Of a stretch of 63,432 bases of DNA, positions 44,901 to 52,622 are shown one piece after another (positions within the stretch are counted from its first letter, which is position 1; the number at the start of each line of letters is the position of its first letter). Origin of the DNA: Bacteroidia bacterium (GTDB lineage: Bacteria; Bacteroidota; Bacteroidia; Chitinophagales; Saprospiraceae); the NCBI GenBank assembly GCA_030430845.1, contig JAUIKE010000029.1, positions 1-63,432 of the forward strand, written 5' to 3'. Under the pieces are notes generated by a model. It was not told where the DNA came from. It ran no database searches and was given only the letters and a program-made list of their open reading frames with translations. The translations under genes and the position numbers were made by a program.

Positions 44901-46961
44901 CGGGATAGCCTTTCGGGCTGGAATCAATCACAATATTTCCAATTGGCTACGGATAGTCTGGAAAACCTGGAATTAGTGGAGGAAGCGCGAGCCATTAATT
45001 TTTCCAAAGGTTTTATTTCGGCAAAAGGAACAGCCATGTCTCATACAGTGGAGTTTAACAATGATGCTTCCAAGTTCGAGTATGACAACAATGACGGCAG
45101 TGACAGGAAATATTGGGGAGCAAACTACTGGAGAGGTGACGGTGCCTGGGATAGTCATATATTTGTAGCCGTTTTTGATCCTAGAACAGGCCAGTTCAGA
45201 CGCAGCGCCAGCCGGGGGGAGTTTGGCTCAATACCCATTTCGCGAGACAATTACCCTGGCCATGCCTTCCTCATTACACAACAAAGCGGCCGGGAAAGCC
45301 TGGTGAATTACCTTCAGCAACAAATTCCCGACGGACATTACGTACTGGTGATTACCCACCAGAAGTTTGATTCCAGTCTGAAAACGGAAGAATGGGCGGC
45401 AGATTCCTTAACCTACGGCACGAATATTTTTTCTGTTCTGGAGGCACAAGGAGCTTTACAAGTTCGTCAATTGGAAACACGCGGAAGCTTACCCTACGTC
45501 TTTGCTTATAACAAGGGCGTTCGTCCGCTGGAAGAATCACTGGCCTTTGATATCAAGGATCAGGTAAGCATCGTCTTTGAAGTTCCTTTTTTAAAAACGG
45601 AGGGTGTGCTGACTTCTCCGCTTATCGGACCTGCCCAAAGCTGGAGCAGCCTGAGCTGGCAGCCCCAAATACCCGACGGCCAAAACGATGAAGTTGAACT
45701 GAGTCTGCTCAAATGGAATGCCGACCGCACTATGGCAGATACGATGGCCTTTCCGCAAAGCGGCTATTTTGATATTTCGGATATCGACGCCGCACAATAC
45801 CCCTATTTGCAGTTGAAGTATCTTGTCAAGGACCCCGACAACCGCAGCTTTTCCCAGCTGGATTACTGGCGGGTCATATACGAGCGAGTACCGGACCTGG
45901 TACTGACCACCTCGGAAGACTTTTCCTTTTATTCCGACACCCTCCAGCAAGGTGAAGAACTAAAGTTAACCGCTTCCCTGATGGCCTTCAATTCGAGTGT
46001 ACAGGACAGCATTGACCTGCGATATAGAATTCGTTCTGCTGACAACCAAAGTACTGAAATAGCTCAAAAGCTGGCTCCCCAGGAAGCAGGCAGTGCCCAG
46101 CCGATTAATTTTAGCTGGGATACAGGAGAATTAAATGGAGATTATGAACTCATTGTAGAGGCCAATCCTTTACAGACGATCACAGAAGATCAGTATATTA
46201 ATAATTTGGGCGTGTTGCCCTTCGTAGTTGGTAGCGACAATGAAAACCCTGTCCTGGATGTCACGTTTGACGGCCGGCACATCCTCAATGGCGAGCTGGT
46301 CTCCGCCCGTCCCCTGATCAATATTTCACTGACAGATGAGAATGAGTTTTTAGAAATCCAGGACACGGCTTCTTTCGAGATCTGGCTGGATTTTCCGGAT
46401 GGAGCTACACAAGAATTCCATTTTGATAACCCTCAAATTCGGTTTTATCCGGCTGAAGAAGGCAAGAAAAACCGGGCCAGGGTAGAATTCGAACCCGTAT
46501 TTGAACTAGATGGGGACTACACACTCCGGATACAGGCAAAGGATGCGAGCGGTAATGTGGCAGGAGCTTCTACCTATGAGGTTAATTTTCAAGTGATCAC
46601 GGAAAGCCAATTATCCAATGTGCTGCCCTATCCGAATCCCTTCACGACCTCCTGTCGCTTTGTGTATACCCTGACGGGCGACCGCGAGCCGGCCGACTTC
46701 AAGATCCAGATCCTGACCGTTTCGGGGCGGATCGTTCGCGAGATCACCCAGTTTGAGTTCGGGCAGCTGAAGGTCGGTACACATACTTCTGATTTCGTCT
46801 GGGACGGCACTGATGAGTACGGTGACCGTCTGGCCAATGGTGTGTACCTCTATCGGGTCATCGCCAGGGATACCGAAGGAGAGGACCTGAAGCACTTTGA
46901 GCGCAGCCAAGTGGACGGATACTTTAAAAATGATTTTGGCAAAATTGTGATTTTGCGATGA
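41949..46961 (+). CDS. C25-family cysteine peptidase, PorU-like T9SS sortase
   Basis: PorU removes the sorting tail of T9SS cargo at the cell surface. This 1670-residue protein has a signal peptide (LLLLIFFILFLSVAQG). An N-terminal beta domain contains WYRVTAGQLRSAGLPVDEVP. The gingipain-type C25 domain spans about residues 395-760. Its catalytic residues are His628 in AFLGHGGVTVTDFG and Cys658 in FSLGCKTGDMYDQ. After it come several Ig-like domains, a CARDB-like section and a C-terminal FlgD/T9SS-type tail (LPYPNPFTTSCRF, DGTDEYGDRLANGVYLYRV). It is longer than classical PorU (about 1100-1300 residues) and may be the PorU2-type paralogue. Confidence 0.85.
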   Translation: MKKNLLLLIFFILFLSVAQGQMTINGQLRYGNEWIDYEQSYLEIKTVQDGWYRVTAGQLRSAGLPVDEVPLSALRLERFGEPVPLFRDASGGYIAFYGEKNRGELDRQLFEDPEAEMLNPHYSMYSDTAVYYLSWENPAAAGPDYIEINNDLNNLPEKETWYRHTERKVFGDRAHSITYDGQRLLTLSLYDYAEGFGTLPDSIHTFSFNPKPTAVPNEEAQLFIQLFSNKYNNQFNLLFNGKEYLRENIPQDSNLLRKNLSIPLNELQPTSVVTIRDLNRTRNQYGIAFAELTYPRSLDAEGEAYFSFPLQAGSRRYFEIDNFDTSGGEVWVVNLSNQTRLRAEVAGTTARFALPAMDAASQITIVNPNTGFRPVSDMASTNWQDFRESQANYLIITHQDLMKLDSGVNRVEEYAAYRRSSEGGAYQVAVITVDQIFDQYGYGIEGHPQAIQNFSQWAVQHWPRLKYVLLLGHGYNYLVARNDPQNLAPGNYIPTYGNPGSDNLMLSPKGRLLPSFAFGRVAAHNPQEIRQYLYKLKEYEEVLRNATTLEDRLWRKRLLHISGGSNPNDQSDFERRMTRLGERLSNNGFGALFSMVSKKSSEVVPQSTPTQVKEIVDAGVAIKAFLGHGGVTVTDFGLDDPSFFNNKGYYPLIFSLGCKTGDMYDQQQSLSESFTLASDRGGIGYIASAGFAYPSTLETLTREFYRLLGDELYTAGVGDILRAMRQNLEVSKFPDIARYSLLEQMSYEGDPAVRLNLYKAPDYVVDPTTVEVLPRRMTAAQDSFSLSFDILNIGYNQTDTFALQLRHIFPNGTVEVFKDTIAVNFGKKRITYRFKLGEEEVEGEHRMEILVDADNKVPELPAGLAESNNELVGDNGRKGISFFVQQNAILPVAPPPFAIVNDEKPRIVASSNTLEKTERSYIFELDTTALFNSSLKKTLELKSQGGVLSWTPELGWMNGQVYYWRVREKGLGEVRWVERSFIYYRDSLSGWNQSQYFQLATDSLENLELVEEARAINFSKGFISAKGTAMSHTVEFNNDASKFEYDNNDGSDRKYWGANYWRGDGAWDSHIFVAVFDPRTGQFRRSASRGEFGSIPISRDNYPGHAFLITQQSGRESLVNYLQQQIPDGHYVLVITHQKFDSSLKTEEWAADSLTYGTNIFSVLEAQGALQVRQLETRGSLPYVFAYNKGVRPLEESLAFDIKDQVSIVFEVPFLKTEGVLTSPLIGPAQSWSSLSWQPQIPDGQNDEVELSLLKWNADRTMADTMAFPQSGYFDISDIDAAQYPYLQLKYLVKDPDNRSFSQLDYWRVIYERVPDLVLTTSEDFSFYSDTLQQGEELKLTASLMAFNSSVQDSIDLRYRIRSADNQSTEIAQKLAPQEAGSAQPINFSWDTGELNGDYELIVEANPLQTITEDQYINNLGVLPFVVGSDNENPVLDVTFDGRHILNGELVSARPLINISLTDENEFLEIQDTASFEIWLDFPDGATQEFHFDNPQIRFYPAEEGKKNRARVEFEPVFELDGDYTLRIQAKDASGNVAGASTYEVNFQVITESQLSNVLPYPNPFTTSCRFVYTLTGDREPADFKIQILTVSGRIVREITQFEFGQLKVGTHTSDFVWDGTDEYGDRLANGVYLYRVIARDTEGEDLKHFERSQVDGYFKNDFGKIVILR

Positions 46962-47025
46962 AGTTGTATAAAGTTATTCACTGTAAGCGAGCGCTCGCTT
47001 ACAGTGAATAACTTTATACAACTTC
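46960..47025. repeat. Perfect 66-bp palindrome after the PorU-like gene
   Basis: Two perfectly complementary 33-nt arms with no loop, centred on GAGCGCTC. It begins inside the PorU-like stop codon (TGA 46959-46961). There is no T run beyond the arm. It lies upstream of the Uma2 promoter. Confidence 0.75.
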
Positions 47026-47036
47026 TGTAGAAGGAA

Positions 47037-47067
47037 TTGCCATTCAAGCCCTAAATCCTTATCTTTC
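47037..47067 (+). promoter_or_regulatory. Promoter for the Uma2 gene
   Basis: TTG at 47037-47039 and, 20 nt later, TATCTTTC (47060-47067), one base off TAnnTTTG. The start codon follows 16 nt later. Confidence 0.45.
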
Positions 47068-47083
47068 AAAAAACAAAAAGAGT

Positions 47084-47653
47084 ATGTCTATTAATGTTCA
47101 GGACATTCCAGATACTTTAATCTATGAAATGGATGAAGGAAAGCCTGTTTATTATCAGGGGTATCAGGAAGTTTTATCTAAGCAAAAAGATCCGGAAGAG
47201 GTTATGGGGAGTTCATACTTACAAGCTTTGCTGGCTACAAAGCTGGTTCTGTTATTGGGGAATAGTTTAGATTTGGACCAATACGAGTTAATTGCACAGG
47301 AAATAGGGTTAAAGTTTAGCGATCAATCCTGGAGGGCTGCCGATTTGGCTATTTTTAATAAGGAAAGCTTAGAAAATGTGACGATCAATAACAGATACCT
47401 GGAGGTTCCTCCTAAGGTAGTTATTGAAATTGATACTAAGGCTAGTCTGAAGGAAACAGAGGCTCCTTTAAGTTATTACCAGCGAAAGACTGACCAGTTA
47501 TTGGATTTTGGTGTTGAACAGGTCGTTTGGATTTTTACGGATACCGAAAAAGTAATGATAGCGGAAAGCGGTAAAAAGTGGTCCATCCAGTCCTGGGAGT
47601 TGGAGCTTGATATCCTCGGAATAGCTATCAAAATTTCTGACTTGCTTGTGTGA
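47084..47653 (+). CDS. Uma2-family (DUF820) restriction-endonuclease-fold protein
   Basis: A 189-residue PD-(D/E)xK-fold protein. The active-site pattern is visible: SWRAADLAIFNKES carries the Asp and PPKVVIEIDTKASLKE carries the E-x-D/K core. YEMDEGKPVYYQGYQEV at the N-terminus is typical of Uma2. Such genes are abundant in Cyanobacteria and Saprospiria. Their role is unknown, and many occur near mobile DNA. The end is 4 nt from the convergent glycosyltransferase gene, with no terminator between them. Confidence 0.88.
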   Translation: MSINVQDIPDTLIYEMDEGKPVYYQGYQEVLSKQKDPEEVMGSSYLQALLATKLVLLLGNSLDLDQYELIAQEIGLKFSDQSWRAADLAIFNKESLENVTINNRYLEVPPKVVIEIDTKASLKETEAPLSYYQRKTDQLLDFGVEQVVWIFTDTEKVMIAESGKKWSIQSWELELDILGIAIKISDLLV

Positions 47654-47657
47654 AGCT

Positions 47658-48818
47658 TCAATGGTTTTTCTCTGAGCAACTTCTATATATTTCAATAATC
47701 TTTTTAGCAACTCGTGAATCTTCAAAATGCGTTCTGGCATATTCACGGAGCTTTTTCCCATCATACTGTCCATACGAGCTATATATTTCCAGCATTCCTT
47801 CCGCTACAGCCTCTACGGAGCCTTCAGTGACGAGCACGCCTTGGTCCCGGCCTACAATGTCACTCGGCCCGCCGCAATCAGTAGCCAGCACGGGCAGGCC
47901 GCAAGCCAGGGCTTCGGCCAGTACGATGCCAAAGGTTTCCACCCGACTGGTTAGAGCGAGCGCGTGCGATTGACGTAGCTGTTCAGGTACGGCTGTAGGG
48001 GAGAGGTAGCCAACAAAACTGACGAGGTCTTCCAGCTCCAGCTCCCGTACCAGCCTTTCCAGCTTGTCCTGTTCCGGGCCGTATCCGATGAAACGAAGCC
48101 GGAAAATGCCTTTCTCTTCTGCGCTAATTTTTTTAAAAGCACGGATCAGTAAATCGAATTGTTTGATGGGCTTGAGATCGCCTACGGCTATCCACTGAAA
48201 AGGTGGATAAAGGGAGCGTTTTTTTTTGGGAAAAAAAAGCTGTAGATCTATGTTATTCGGAACGGTAGAAATGTTGGTCAGAGAAGGAAACTGAAGGCTG
48301 ACACTTTCTTTCAGAGCCTCGGACACACACATCACCTCTGAAGCCCCTTCCAGCGCTGGTTGTAATAAACCGGAGTGCCAGGGTAGCACTGTTTTTTCCA
48401 AAAAAGAACTTTCGTGTAAGGTCACTACGTAAGGCAGTCCCGTTTTTTTCGACAAAAAATGGGCAGCTACAGCGCCCAGTTGCGTATGTGCGTGGAGCAG
48501 GTTGATTTGTTTATTCTTTTTGACAAGAGTTATAAGCAACCGACACACCAATTGCGCCCAGGCTTTGATGAAAAGGGTATTCCTTTTTGGAAAAAAGGGA
48601 CCTTCGAGGCGGATGAGATCCAGATTTTTTTCTGTACTTTTTTGCAATTGGTACCATTGCCGAACAGGCTTGCTAAGCCCGAAAGGAGAGAGGTGCAGGC
48701 AGGCAACGCTTACACCGATGCCTTGCTGGGCGAGTGCCAGCGCCTGGGACTCTACGAAGCTGCCTTCGAGTGGGTGGCGGGGATTTGGATACCAGGGAGT
48801 TAAAAAAAGTACGTTCAT
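47658..48818 (-). CDS. GT4-family glycosyltransferase
   Basis: A 386-residue GT-B enzyme that would transfer a sugar from a nucleotide donor to the growing lipid-linked glycan on the cytoplasmic face. The N-terminal domain opens NVLFLTPWYPNPRHPLEGSF; HAHTQLGAVAAHFLSKKTGLP is the acceptor-side motif. The C-terminal donor domain has VGDLKPIKQFDLLIRAFKKI, FIGYGPEQDKLERLV and the E-x7-E motif region SRVETFGIVLAEALACGLPVLATDCGG. The start codon is directly adjacent to a 28-bp perfect hairpin. It is convergent with Uma2 and divergent from the flippase. It lies at the left edge of the polysaccharide locus. Confidence 0.93.
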   Translation of the reverse strand: MNVLFLTPWYPNPRHPLEGSFVESQALALAQQGIGVSVACLHLSPFGLSKPVRQWYQLQKSTEKNLDLIRLEGPFFPKRNTLFIKAWAQLVCRLLITLVKKNKQINLLHAHTQLGAVAAHFLSKKTGLPYVVTLHESSFLEKTVLPWHSGLLQPALEGASEVMCVSEALKESVSLQFPSLTNISTVPNNIDLQLFFPKKKRSLYPPFQWIAVGDLKPIKQFDLLIRAFKKISAEEKGIFRLRFIGYGPEQDKLERLVRELELEDLVSFVGYLSPTAVPEQLRQSHALALTSRVETFGIVLAEALACGLPVLATDCGGPSDIVGRDQGVLVTEGSVEAVAEGMLEIYSSYGQYDGKKLREYARTHFEDSRVAKKIIEIYRSCSEKNH

Positions 48819-48876
48819 AGTAATAAATTGGAACCAAAGGACGGCGACCGCCGTCCTTTGGTTCCAATTTATTACT
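48819..48876. promoter_or_regulatory. 28-bp perfect hairpin between divergent polysaccharide genes
   Basis: A perfect 28-bp stem with a 2-nt loop (AC). Its left end touches the ATG of the glycosyltransferase gene (48818) and its right end is 28 nt from the flippase start. In the glycosyltransferase mRNA the ribosome landing site would be inside or next to the stem. Confidence 0.65.
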
Positions 48877-48904
48877 TTTCGGGTACAAGAGAAAAAAACA
48901 TACT

Positions 48905-50182
48905 ATGCTAAAAAAGCTGACAGCGGCAATAAAGGAAGAAGGCCTTTGGTCATTATTCCTCCGGCTAGGTACGGCGGGCGTGGGCTCGCAGTTGCTTGCG
49001 CTGGCCGTCTATCCGCTGATCAGTCGTCTGTATGCGCCGGAAGATTTTGGGATTCGGGCTACTTTTGCAGCGATATTTATGTTGGTCCTGCCTTTTTCGA
49101 CCCTAAATCTTGAATTTGCCTTACCCTTGGTTAAAGAAAAATCAGAAGCTACTGAGGTTTTTAATACCTCGATGGTGGTGACCATTAGCCTTACTCTTCT
49201 ACTAAGCCTTGTTATTGCAGGTATTTATTGGAGCCATTTCCTGGATCATCCTGTTCTCCCTTTTTTGTGGATTATCCCGCCGGCTATTTTGTTAGGAGGG
49301 AGCCGGAAAGCTTTCTTAGGCTGGGCATCCTGGCGGGCGCATCGGCGAGCCTTGGTTCGGTCCAAATACTGGCGGAGTGGTTCAAAGGGAGCGGCGGAAC
49401 TCATTGGAGGCTGGTGGCAGGCGAATATTTGGTTGTTGGTTAGTAGTCAGGCATTAAGCATTCTGGCTATGCTGCTGTATTTATACCAACAAATGAAATC
49501 TGATCTACGCGAGTTGTGGGGAAACCGTCGCACAACGGACTGGAAAGGAGTGCTTGATCGATACAAGGCCTATCCGACCTATACCTTGCCTTCGACCTTC
49601 GCCGATATTTTTAATACGCATTTCCCCTTGTTGTTTTTCGGCGCTTTTTTATCGCTGGAGTTTGCCGGGCAGTTTTCAATGGCCCTGCTTCCGGTTTTTC
49701 TGGTATTCAGCTCCCTGGGAGATGCCTTTTCGCAGGCCTATTTGGTTGAGCTGGGAAGATATAGCCAAAAAGGCCGGGAGGATATTCGGTCATTGTTTGT
49801 CAGGAGTCTGTGGAATGTGAGCCTGACTGCTGCCGGCATTAGTCTGGGAATATTCCTGTTAGGGGAGCCGCTACTGATCTGGGTGTTGGGACCGCAATGG
49901 AAGGAAGCCGCTGCGATGCTACCTGTTTTGAGTGGACTGGTACCGGTATATTTCTGGAGTGCGCTTTGCTTTCATACCTTGAATAAAATATCCGCTCAAA
50001 GGGTCATTCTGCTGATGCATTTGTTGAGGGCGATGGTTTTGCTTGCATTGTTTTTGGTATTTTACCAATGGGAAAACCCGGAATACACCCTTGTAAAACT
50101 ATATGTGGGTAATTCCTTTCTGTTTGGTTTGCTCTTTATTGGGCTGACCTACTTTTTTGTTCAGAAAAGCAGCCGTCCATGA
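48905..50182 (+). CDS. Polysaccharide flippase, Wzx/MATE-like
   Basis: Flips lipid-linked oligosaccharides across the inner membrane. The 425-residue protein has about 12 helices and the family opening FLRLGTAGVGSQLLALAVYPLISRLYAPEDFGIRATFAAIF, followed by TLNLEFALPLVKEKSEATEVF. The central part DRYKAYPTYTLPSTFADIFNTHFPLLFFGAFLSLEFAGQF is typical of the polysaccharide biosynthesis family. The stop overlaps the start of the next gene (ATGA), so the pair is translationally coupled. Confidence 0.92.
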   Translation: MLKKLTAAIKEEGLWSLFLRLGTAGVGSQLLALAVYPLISRLYAPEDFGIRATFAAIFMLVLPFSTLNLEFALPLVKEKSEATEVFNTSMVVTISLTLLLSLVIAGIYWSHFLDHPVLPFLWIIPPAILLGGSRKAFLGWASWRAHRRALVRSKYWRSGSKGAAELIGGWWQANIWLLVSSQALSILAMLLYLYQQMKSDLRELWGNRRTTDWKGVLDRYKAYPTYTLPSTFADIFNTHFPLLFFGAFLSLEFAGQFSMALLPVFLVFSSLGDAFSQAYLVELGRYSQKGREDIRSLFVRSLWNVSLTAAGISLGIFLLGEPLLIWVLGPQWKEAAAMLPVLSGLVPVYFWSALCFHTLNKISAQRVILLMHLLRAMVLLALFLVFYQWENPEYTLVKLYVGNSFLFGLLFIGLTYFFVQKSSRP

Positions 50183-51495
50183 ATTACGGTAGATGGATCA
50201 TTAAAATCTGGATCTTTTCAATAGGCTTCGTCTATTTGCTGGATGTGCCTTACTTGAAAATGAAGGTGCAGCTGCCGGAATTGCTGGTGCTGTTGATGTT
50301 GGGGATTTGGTTGTGGAGCAGGCAGAAAGCTTTCTGGCCTCCCCAAAAGGAACAGGCTGCCGATTTTCGCAGCTTTTATGCATTTGAAGGGGCCACCATG
50401 TTGTGGCTGTTCATCGCTCTTGCCGCTTCGCTGAAACACCCCACCCGAGCCGCCTTTTTGGAAAATATGGGGTATGCCTATCTTTTTTTGAGCAGTTTAT
50501 TGGTTCAGTGGTGGCTTCATCAGGGAAAAAACAGGCTCCGTTTTTTCCAACAGAGTTTTATCCAACTAGGGATTATACTGGCGGTTTTGAATATAGCTAT
50601 TTTCGGACTGTACACCTTAGGCTGGACTCCGGTCAGTCCACTTGTAGAAAGCAAAACGTTCCCCGTTCTGGGCGAGTTGCCGAGGGTATTAGGCTGGATG
50701 CCCAGTGCGAACCTGCTGGCCAATTTAATGGCCTTATGTTGGTGGATGGCTCTGAGTGAAGGGACTTCAAGTGGTAAATATGCTGCCAGCCTGCTGATTT
50801 TAGTCGGTTTGGTGCTGACCTTTTCCAAGTCTTTACTGATCATTGTACCACTCGGCTTTTTTTTATGGATAAAAAACAGGAGGACTGCGGGAAAACGAAG
50901 TTTGCGCTTCAGGGGAGCTATAGTGATCTTTTCGGCTGTATGCTATCTTTTTTTTACTCACGCTCTGGTACAACCAAAGTCTGAACCTATAGATGCCAGC
51001 TCTTCCTACCTTACCGGCCAGATTTTAGCCGAAACCAGGCATAGCTATTTTTTAGAAACCAGCTATCTGCGCTTAAAGAAAATGCAGCTGCAGGCGGTAT
51101 CTGAAAACCCCGTTCTGGGCGTCGGACCGGGCAACTTCAACGCTTTTTTGCAAAAGGCTAAAGAGGAAGAGCTATATCCTGAACATTTAACGGCTTATGA
51201 CCCACACTCAACACTCGGCGGCACCCTGGCAGAAATGGGAATTTTGGGTTTTTTGGCGCTATTAATCTGGATATTCGTTATTTTCAGGATGCTGAAAGTG
51301 CTTGTAGAAAAAAAGGAAGTACCTGGGATATATTGGGCGCTTGCTGTTTATATATTTTTCCTGGGAATAGAAATGTTGACCACGGATGTGCTAAACTTTC
51401 GACATCTGTGGGTGTGCTTAGGCATGCTGGCCTGGGCTTATAAAAGTTGTTTTTATGCGGCAGTCGAACAAAGACATCTATCAGAAATGGAGTAG
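50179..51495 (+). CDS. O-antigen ligase/polymerase-like membrane protein (copy 1)
   Basis: A 438-residue protein with about 11 helices. The large outer loop near the C-terminus has the Wzy/WaaL-type motif NPVLGVGPGNFNAFLQKA followed by AYDPHSTLGGTLAEMGILGFLALLIW, including the conserved Pro-His-Ser. It would polymerise or ligate undecaprenyl-linked glycan in the periplasm. It shares layout and C-terminal motifs with the gene at 54222-55535. It overlaps the flippase by 4 nt and the next gene by 41 nt. Confidence 0.85.
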   Translation: MNYGRWIIKIWIFSIGFVYLLDVPYLKMKVQLPELLVLLMLGIWLWSRQKAFWPPQKEQAADFRSFYAFEGATMLWLFIALAASLKHPTRAAFLENMGYAYLFLSSLLVQWWLHQGKNRLRFFQQSFIQLGIILAVLNIAIFGLYTLGWTPVSPLVESKTFPVLGELPRVLGWMPSANLLANLMALCWWMALSEGTSSGKYAASLLILVGLVLTFSKSLLIIVPLGFFLWIKNRRTAGKRSLRFRGAIVIFSAVCYLFFTHALVQPKSEPIDASSSYLTGQILAETRHSYFLETSYLRLKKMQLQAVSENPVLGVGPGNFNAFLQKAKEEELYPEHLTAYDPHSTLGGTLAEMGILGFLALLIWIFVIFRMLKVLVEKKEVPGIYWALAVYIFFLGIEMLTTDVLNFRHLWVCLGMLAWAYKSCFYAAVEQRHLSEME

Positions 51496-52420
51496 GAAGA
51501 ACAAGGATTTGCCCCTGTTTTTTTATCCCTGGTGGCTGGATGCTGTCAGTGGACCCGACTCCTGGGAGGTGGCTTTGGCTGTTAACACCAATCATGAAAT
51601 AGAAGGGGTGTTGCCCTATTTGAAGGCCCGGCGATTCGGCCTTTCCTGGTCGGGCATGCCCATGCTGACTCCCTATTTGGGGCCGTTTCTGGCGTATCCT
51701 TCTGGGCTCAAACCTGCAAAGAAAGTAGCATTTGAGAAAAGAGTGATGAAGGCTTTGATCGATCAGATTCCGCGATTTTTTTATTTTCGACAGAACTGGT
51801 ATCCTGATCAGCAAAACTGGCTGCCGTTTTACTGGCAGGGGTTTCGGCAAACGACTTTTTATACCTACCGCTTCCCGGATATTCAGGTTCCGGATCGGTT
51901 GTTTCAGCGTTTTCGAAGTTCAACTCGCAATCATATACGCGTGGCCAGGCAGGCCTATAGTATCGAGGCGGAAGGAGCACTGGCGACCTTTTTCGAGCTC
52001 AACAGGGGTACCTTTAAAGCCCGACAAATGGCTATGCCTTACGAACTTGATTTTCTGGAACGCATCGATGCTCCACTTCGGGAAAAGAACTGGCGGAAGC
52101 TCTACCTGGCCTATTCTGAAGAGCGAAAAGCGATAGAGGCGGGGATTTACATCGTCCGAGATCATGACACTGCTTATTTGCTGGCCAGTGGCCGGAAGGC
52201 GGAGAGCGATTCCGGGGCGGTGCCTTTGCTGATCTGGCATGCCCTGAACCAGCTTTCGAGGGAAGGGGTGCGGCGCTTTGATTTTGAGGGTAGTGTTATT
52301 CCGGGGATTGAGCAATTTTTCAGGTCTTTTGGTGGGGAGTTGACGCCCTACTTTCAGGTGAGTAAGGCGAGGTATAGGTGGGTGGAGGCTTTATTAATGG
52401 TAGTCAGGAGTAGATATTAG
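51455..52420 (+). CDS. FemAB-like/GNAT-fold acyltransferase
   Basis: A 321-residue protein. The opening FFYPWWLDAVSGPDSWEVAL, followed by EIEGVLPYLKARRFGLSWSGMPMLTPYLGPFL, and the C-terminal DHDTAYLLASGRKAESDSGAVPLLIWHALNQLSREGVRRFDFEGS match FemAB/GNAT-type proteins of the family used in peptidoglycan bridge or polysaccharide modification. Here it probably acylates or aminoacylates the glycan. It overlaps the ligase gene by 41 nt, which supports coupled expression. The substrate is unknown. Confidence 0.82.
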   Translation: MRQSNKDIYQKWSRKNKDLPLFFYPWWLDAVSGPDSWEVALAVNTNHEIEGVLPYLKARRFGLSWSGMPMLTPYLGPFLAYPSGLKPAKKVAFEKRVMKALIDQIPRFFYFRQNWYPDQQNWLPFYWQGFRQTTFYTYRFPDIQVPDRLFQRFRSSTRNHIRVARQAYSIEAEGALATFFELNRGTFKARQMAMPYELDFLERIDAPLREKNWRKLYLAYSEERKAIEAGIYIVRDHDTAYLLASGRKAESDSGAVPLLIWHALNQLSREGVRRFDFEGSVIPGIEQFFRSFGGELTPYFQVSKARYRWVEALLMVVRSRY

Positions 52421-52622
52421 GTGTGCCAGGTACATTGGGGTTAAAAAAATAAGCGCCGAATATGGACTACACCCTTTGAGGGTGTCTGGTTTTTGGCGTT
52501 TACGCTGAAATGTTGAGCGCATCAGACTAAAGTATGATGACCGGACATTGTGAACAATGTAGTCCAATTCTTTGATAAAATTTTTACCTTCAATCAAACA
52601 GCTACAGAGCGAGATATTACTT
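52421..52622. other. Intergenic region with imperfect hairpins
   Basis: CTACACCCT and AGGGTGT pair around TTG near 52473-52491, with AAGCGCC and GGCGTTT as outer arms. A second hairpin ACATTGT-GAA-CAATGT lies at 52545-52560. A transcription boundary inside the locus is likely here. Confidence 0.45.
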
